Of a DNA stretch of 35,938 nt, positions 33,203-35,938 are shown in pieces (position 1 is the first letter of the stretch; each line of letters opens with the position of its first letter). Origin of the DNA: Clostridia bacterium. Its GTDB lineage: Bacteria; Bacillota; Clostridia; UBA1381; UBA9506. Where the stretch lies: contig JAFWAT010000030.1 in assembly GCA_017507525.1 (NCBI GenBank), forward strand, positions 1 through 35,938, written 5' to 3'. The notes under the pieces are model-generated. The model was not told where the DNA came from and ran no database searches. It saw only the letters and a list, made by a program, of their open reading frames with translations. A program made the translations under genes and the position numbers.

Positions 33203-33811
33203 TTATTTCATAATATATCTTAAAATCATATCCGTAATATGGGCACAGCGTTTTTTCATCTCATCCTCGCAAAAAAAGTCCTTGTCCATCATATATGTCA
33301 TAGTGTAAATATTGGAAAAATAGGAATAAGACATCATCTGCGTCGATATAATCAGCTCATCTTCATCAATATCATCTCGGAACACACCCTGCTCCACACC
33401 TTTTCGCATCACGCTTCTGAGTACATCGAAAGATGCTGTTTTTGTCTGCTTGCCAACAGACTCTTTTAAATACTTGGCTTCATTTAAGTTTTCCCACAAG
33501 ACTATTTTAACAAATGTCTGATTTTCATATAAATAGAAAAAGCTACTATCAATGTATTTTTTTATTAGCTCTACACAGTCTGCATCCTGACTCAAAACCG
33601 CTTGTTCACGCTCTGCAATACGCCCATAAACCATATCTAAAACTGCCATATATAGCTCTTTTTTATTTCCAAAATATGCATAAATCATTCGCTTATTCAC
33701 ACCGGCAAGTTCAGAAATTCCATCAACTCTGGCACCATAAAGCCCTTTTTCGGCAAAAGCCTGCTCTGCTGCCTGCAGAATTTTCTGCTTGGTAATATCC
33801 GATTTTTTCAT
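33203..33811 (-). CDS. TetR/AcrR family transcriptional regulator
   Basis: A 202-residue repressor-type protein. The N-terminal helix-turn-helix is typical (KILQAAEQAFAEKGLYGARV, DGISELAGVNKRMIYAYFGNKKELY, residues about 9-55). The C-terminal ligand-binding region is all helical and variable, with aromatic clusters (SSFFYLYENQ, MMSYSYFSNIYTMTYMM) suggesting a hydrophobic ligand. The target and ligand are unknown. It is not divergent from a pump gene as TetR genes often are. It has its own promoter and a GGGG-type ribosome binding site. Confidence 0.88.
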   Translation of the reverse strand: MKKSDITKQKILQAAEQAFAEKGLYGARVDGISELAGVNKRMIYAYFGNKKELYMAVLDMVYGRIAEREQAVLSQDADCVELIKKYIDSSFFYLYENQTFVKIVLWENLNEAKYLKESVGKQTKTASFDVLRSVMRKGVEQGVFRDDIDEDELIISTQMMSYSYFSNIYTMTYMMDKDFFCEDEMKKRCAHITDMILRYIMK

Positions 33812-33859
33812 GTATAAAAAACCCCTTTGGTCCTTTTTTCAAATTGAACACATAAAATT

Positions 33860-33888
33860 ATTTTACCGTATCATAAAAATTCTGTCAA
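33860..33888 (-). promoter_or_regulatory. Promoter of the TetR-family gene
   Basis: Minus-strand TTGACA (33888-33883), 17-base spacer, TAAAAT (33865-33860), about 50 bases upstream of the start. Confidence 0.65.
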
Positions 33889-34132
33889 TGTAACAACCTT
33901 TTTTATGTACTTTCTTCTCTTTTTGCATATATTTTCAGACAAAGTTCTTGGATATTTTTTTATAAGCGATAATTTTGTTGTAAAAAACGACCATTTTGCT
34001 ATAAAATCCAAATTCCAAAGTCTGTCGTATTTTACCACAGTGCTCACCTTCACTTTTAAATCATTACTTAATAATTATACTACTATTCGACAAAAACATC
34101 AAGACTTCTCTCGATTTTTGTCATGTTGTATT
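33889..34132. other. AT-rich intergenic boundary between core and accessory DNA
   Basis: No convincing gene. A 60-codon minus-strand frame (33871-34053) lacks a family match and runs through the TetR promoter. A hairpin with GACAAAAA/TTTTTGTC arms near 34088-34124 follows the integrase remnant and could be its terminator or part of an old attachment region. Base composition changes from here onwards towards AT. Confidence 0.5.
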
Positions 34133-34477
34133 TCACTTTACAATTGAGGGTATAACTGAGAATGCTTTGTTTAGTATTTGATTTACAATGTTGTACACAT
34201 TGAGGGTAAATGAAACATTCTTATGTCCTAGTATCTCTGATAATGACTTTATATCAAATTCCGGAATTACGATAGATTTTACAGCAAATGTATGCCTTAT
34301 TTCGTGAAATTTCACCTGCTGTAAGCCATTTCTTTTTAGAAAACGAGCAAAGAACTGTCGGTAAGTTCTTGGTTCTGTGGGCTTTGTTTTACACGTCAGA
34401 AAGTAATGGTTTGGATTACCGGTATAAAACTTTTTAATAATATTTATCAGCAATGAAGGTATTGGTAATCCTGTATT
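34133..34477 (-). pseudogene. Tyrosine recombinase (integrase), C-terminal remnant
   Basis: An open frame matching only the C-terminal third of a phage-type tyrosine recombinase. It keeps the box II residues His and Arg in KFHEIRHTFAVKS, the second His in ILGHKNVSFTLN and the nucleophile Tyr in NVYN. The first catalytic Arg and the whole N-terminal DNA-binding region are missing. Upstream the frame continues as PIPSLLINIIKKF and then meets a stop within the HsdR-like remnant. The remnant is of the kind found next to type I restriction loci, where such recombinases shuffle hsdS. It cannot be active alone. Confidence 0.8.
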
Positions 34478-34554
34478 TCAACAGTGTCATACTTTTGGCT
34501 ATTTAACTGTTCTATAAACTGTAATTCCAATTCGGCTTCGCTTTGGTATGCCAT
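34447..34554 (-). pseudogene. Type I restriction subunit R (HsdR), N-terminal remnant
   Basis: A 35-codon ORF with GGAG eight bases before the ATG. Its first 30 residues (MAYQSEAELELQFIEQL onwards, to EIQDY) match the characteristic N terminus of HsdR, which is normally about 1000 residues. After EIQDY the homology stops and the DNA continues, in another frame, as the integrase remnant. The junction is near 34465. This is the scar of a deletion that removed a type I restriction-modification locus. Confidence 0.75.
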
Positions 34555-34591
34555 TAAATCATCTCCTAATTCAGATATCCGTCTATTTTAT

Positions 34592-35881
34592 TTACAATTC
34601 AAGTGAATTTTCATTTAAAAGAAATTCATACAAGCCCAAATGCAGAATACCTTCTTCATCAGTCCAAGGCTTCATACTTGTTTTTGTAATGAGTATTTTT
34701 TTAAAGAAATCGTTAGTATGCTTAAATGGTCTTATTTCAGTTTCCAGCTTGTTGCTATCACTAACATATAGAGCAGATTGTATATAATATTTTTTAGAAC
34801 CAAAATTAACAACAAAATCAATCTCACATTGTTTTCTGGTTCTTTTTCCATTTTTTCTTTCACAGATTTCTATAACGCCAACATCAACCGAATAATCCCG
34901 AACAAGAAGTTCATTATAGATTATGTTTTCCATAATGTGAGTTTCTTCCTGTTGCCTGAAATTTAAACGAGCATTACGAAGTCCAATGTCTGTGCAATAG
35001 TATTTAAGCGGATATTCAAAGTATTTTTTCCCTTTAACATCGTACCTCTTTGCTTCGCTAAATAAGAAGGACTCCGTAAGATGGTTAATATATTTTGAAA
35101 CCGTATTACTTGATACAGGTATCCTTTTCACAGATGTTAAAGTATCAGCCAATTTAGTGGAGTTTGTGAGAGAGCCAACTGATGAGCATAAATCATCCGT
35201 TAAATTTTCCAATACCTCTGGTAGCTCGATGTCATATCGTTCAATAATATCCTTAAAATATGTTTCTGCAAACAGACCTCGCAAATAATTCATCTTTGCT
35301 GCATCAGATTTTTGAACATAAACAAGCGGCATACCGCCAAATAGAGCATACTCTTCGTAGACTTCTGATTTGTCCCCACCCACGTGATTGTAATATTCTC
35401 TAAAGGAAATCGGATAAACTTTAACTTCATCGCCTCTTCCTCTAAAGGCTGTCAACACATCTTTTGTGAGCATTTTTGAATTACTGCCCGTAACATATAT
35501 ATCTACATTTCTAAGTCTCATAAGTCCATTTAAAACATTATACAACCTAATATTTTCTGGATTTTTTAACTCTTCTTTTGAAATAGCATATTCTACTTCA
35601 TCAATCAAAATATAATACATATCATCATTGGTTATCCTGGAGCGAATATATTTTGAAAGCTCGTCCGGATTACGATATTTAAGGTCTTTATCATCATCAA
35701 GTGCGATTGCTATAATATTTTCTTCTTTAATTCCACTTTGAATTAGATAGTCCTTATACAAAGTAAAAAGTAAAAAGCTTTTGCCACATCTTCTTATACC
35801 TGTTACTACTTTAATCAAACCATTTTCTTTTTTCTCAATAAGTTTCTGCAAATAGGTATCTCGTTTAATAGTATTATCCAT
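34592..35881 (-). CDS. AAA-family ATPase with DUF4143 domain
   Basis: A 429-residue protein of the widespread AAA_14-DUF4143 family. Walker A is TGIRRCGKSFLL (about residues 27-38), Walker B is YYILIDEVEYA (about 89-99), and a sensor-like VTGSNSKML follows. The AAA part runs to about 200. The DUF4143 part contains YFKDIIERYDI and a nuclease-like segment, EIDFVV...KKYYIQSALYVSD, which resembles a PD-(D/E)xK core. Function of the family is unknown. Members are often accessory and patchily distributed. AGGTG lies five bases before the ATG. It shares a strand with the HsdR and integrase remnants and is AT-rich, consistent with acquired DNA. Confidence 0.87.
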   Translation of the reverse strand: MDNTIKRDTYLQKLIEKKENGLIKVVTGIRRCGKSFLLFTLYKDYLIQSGIKEENIIAIALDDDKDLKYRNPDELSKYIRSRITNDDMYYILIDEVEYAISKEELKNPENIRLYNVLNGLMRLRNVDIYVTGSNSKMLTKDVLTAFRGRGDEVKVYPISFREYYNHVGGDKSEVYEEYALFGGMPLVYVQKSDAAKMNYLRGLFAETYFKDIIERYDIELPEVLENLTDDLCSSVGSLTNSTKLADTLTSVKRIPVSSNTVSKYINHLTESFLFSEAKRYDVKGKKYFEYPLKYYCTDIGLRNARLNFRQQEETHIMENIIYNELLVRDYSVDVGVIEICERKNGKRTRKQCEIDFVVNFGSKKYYIQSALYVSDSNKLETEIRPFKHTNDFFKKILITKTSMKPWTDEEGILHLGLYEFLLNENSLEL

Positions 35882-35938
35882 CTCTGCACCTCATTTTTAA
35901 AATTCATGTGTACTGTCCACCAACTTTTAATTGTATTA
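35882..35938. other. Upstream end of the window
   Basis: Fifty-seven bases upstream of the DUF4143 gene, holding its ribosome binding site. I see no complete promoter or gene. The minus-strand stretch GTTGGTGGACAGTACAC could be the edge of a mobile element, but one end alone cannot show this. Confidence 0.3.

Noticed and set aside
33871-34053. 60-codon minus-strand ORF upstream of the TetR gene
   Set aside because: It has no recognisable family or good ribosome binding site, and it runs across the TetR promoter in AT-rich DNA.
1-35938. CRISPR arrays, tRNA or rRNA genes
   Set aside because: No regularly spaced direct repeats were seen, and no cloverleaf ending in CCA with a TTCGA-type T-loop was found while reading both strands.

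Overview
This window reads as a chromosomal segment of a spore-forming, low-to-mid G+C Firmicute of class Clostridia, probably a gut-type lineage related to Oscillospirales or Christensenellales. The evidence is TTG/GTG starts with strong AGGAGG-type ribosome binding sites, TTGACA/TATAAT promoters with 17-base spacers, a Firmicutes-style T-box, a type A RNase P RNA, spoVAC, and the clostridial orders tig-clpP-clpX and plsX-acpP-rnc-(radical SAM)-smc. The exact genus cannot be read from the sequence.

Layout. Positions 1-12025 are housekeeping genes on the minus strand: glyQS, an HPr-like protein with Arg in place of the catalytic His, uvrC, plsX, acpP, rnc, a radical SAM protein, smc, two half-size TSUP exporters, and the start of dxs. 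Positions 12065-14200 form a symmetrical unit: a CNNM/HlyC-type membrane protein (plus strand) and rnpB (minus strand) converge on a shared terminator, and each is driven by one copy of a roughly 118-base inverted repeat carrying two promoters. Positions 14197-19606 hold rimM-trmD-nudix and tig-clpP-clpX, all on the minus strand. The trigger factor has an unusual Lys/Ala/Thr-rich tail of about 80 residues.

Positions 19672-24155 hold a secreted permuted papain-like hydrolase, a small membrane ORF followed by spoVAC and a P-loop protein, an alpha/beta hydrolase, and nagB. Positions 24277-29279 are the most striking locus. A T-box leader with a probable Asn (AAC) specifier precedes three genes: a non-discriminating-type AspRS fused at its C terminus to GatC, a shortened GatA whose catalytic Lys and cis-Ser are replaced, and a GatB with its active-site residues intact. 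Together they look like an Asn-tRNA(Asn) supply module that has lost its own glutaminase. I judge this the best candidate for an unusual system here.

Positions 29287-33187 carry a cobalamin-riboswitch-controlled ECF transporter in which two ATPase domains and the S component are one polypeptide, next to a separate T component. A TetR regulator follows. From about 33.9 kb to the end the DNA is more AT-rich and accessory. It holds an integrase C-terminal remnant joined to an HsdR N-terminal remnant, and an AAA/DUF4143 ATPase. No tRNA, rRNA or CRISPR array was seen.
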